Source: Myxococcales bacterium
Lineage (GTDB): Bacteria; Myxococcota_A; Bradymonadia; UBA7976; UBA1532
NCBI GenBank assembly: GCA_020633435.1
Contig: JACKDP010000001.1
Span: 744,001-808,000 of the forward strand
Reading direction: 5' to 3'
DNA: 64,000 nt
Numbering within the stretch: the stretch's first letter is position 1; the number at the start of each line of letters is the position of its first letter. The position numbers and the translations under genes are program-made. Positions 63,568 to 64,000 of the stretch are shown one piece after another. The notes below the pieces were generated by a model, which saw only the letters and a program-made list of their open reading frames with translations, had not been told where the DNA came from and made no database searches.

Positions 63568-64000
63568 TCAGCCCAGGGCGTTGATGGCCGCGCGCAAGGC
63601 GTGCTGGACGGCGCGGATGCTGGCGGTGCCGTCGATGGTGAGGGCGCCGTGGAGCGTCGCGGCTTCGCGGTAGGCCGCGGCGACCTTCACCTGGAAGGCG
63701 TCCACCTCGAAGAGATCGGCGGCCAGGCCGCGGCGGGCGCGGCGCTGGGCGGCGACGTCGGCGGGCACGTCGACGAAGAGCGTGAGGTCGGGCCGGCGGA
63801 AGGGCGCGTTGAGGGCGGCGATCCAGGCGGGATCGCACTCGGATCCCTGGTAGGCGAGGGACGACATCACATAGCGGTCGCAGATGACGTCGGTGCCGGC
63901 GGCGAGGGCGGGCTCGATCTCGCTGTGCAGGTGGTCGGCGCGGTCGGCGACGAAGAGGCCGGCGATGGCGCGGGGGTCGAGGCGCTGGCCGTCCCCCGCG
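63568..64000 (-). CDS. tmk: Thymidylate kinase, C-terminal part (5' end outside window)
   Basis: The frame enters at the window edge and reads ADRADHLHSEIEPALAAG, then VICDRYVMSSLAYQG, the DRY/TMP-binding signature of dTMP kinases, then LTLFVDVPADVAAQRRARRG (LID region) and ends at 63568. It phosphorylates dTMP to dTDP in the cytosol. The N-terminal P-loop is not in the window. Normal housekeeping gene; the next gene boundary on the left is a 102-bp gap. Confidence 0.93.
   Translation of the reverse strand, partial: AGDGQRLDPRAIAGLFVADRADHLHSEIEPALAAGTDVICDRYVMSSLAYQGSECDPAWIAALNAPFRRPDLTLFVDVPADVAAQRRARRGLAADLFEVDAFQVKVAAAYREAATLHGALTIDGTASIRAVQHALRAAINALG

Overview
Organism. The DNA is very GC-rich (about 74% by eye). 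Genes are tightly packed, and GTG and TTG starts are common. Many secreted lipoproteins have Asp/Ala/Pro-rich linkers (repeats of the type PDAAVDAA), and there are MopE-type Cys/Asp repeats, a Ser/Thr protein kinase and two proteins with a MYXO-CTERM-like tail (Cys, hydrophobic helix, Arg cluster). Together these point to a Myxococcota bacterium, probably an uncultured or lightly studied one. I saw no rRNA or tRNA gene, CRISPR array, insertion sequence or origin. No gene-free stretch is longer than about 175 bases.

Layout. 1-9072 is a candidate biological-conflict locus. Two tandem paralogous CHAT protease / NB-ARC ATPase / TPR proteins (minus strand) face away from a protein with a helical N-terminus and an MTAN/PNP-type nucleosidase domain (plus strand). 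9143-12307 holds a haemoglobin, a TIM-barrel-like lipoprotein and an AhpD-like protein. 12311-19629 is a translationally coupled minus-strand operon: outer-membrane factor, adaptor, RND pump, condensation-type acyltransferase and a small lipoprotein. 19802-33871 is mostly cell-surface biology: a subtilase with a possible sigma-54 promoter, Cys-rich and Gly-rich lipoproteins, a DUF255/thioredoxin lipoprotein, a DJ-1-like protein, a Kelch lipoprotein and a 4.5 kb MopE-repeat lipoprotein. 33825-46272 mixes housekeeping and envelope genes: zinc-ribbon membrane protein, PEGA protein, haem O synthase ctaB with an ABC transporter, cupin, TesB thioesterase, TauE-like permease, a MYXO-CTERM protein, a protein kinase and an alpha/beta-hydrolase lipoprotein. 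46410-52793 is a defence island: a PaeR7I/XhoI-type restriction-modification pair, then a LysR regulator with a divergent MDR oxidoreductase of host-like composition, then an RloA/RloB (AbiL-like) pair. 52864-64000 carries a DUF3857/transglutaminase lipoprotein, a MoxR ATPase with a VWA partner, secreted proteins, a PAP2 phosphatase, an RCC1-repeat protein and the 3' part of thymidylate kinase (tmk).

How the genes work together. The efflux operon should form one tripartite pump whose extra acyltransferase may modify cargo. The CHAT proteins have the build of NTP-driven sensors with a protease output, and the divergent nucleosidase is a plausible partner effector (inference). The methylase and endonuclease overlap and should act as one type II system.

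Caution. Four genes show local reading-frame breaks (near 4760-4851, 13810-13870, 27801-28093 and 41866-41870). Some may be assembly errors in GC homopolymers; the 61-bp event in the second CHAT gene looks like a real duplication or a repeat-collapse problem.
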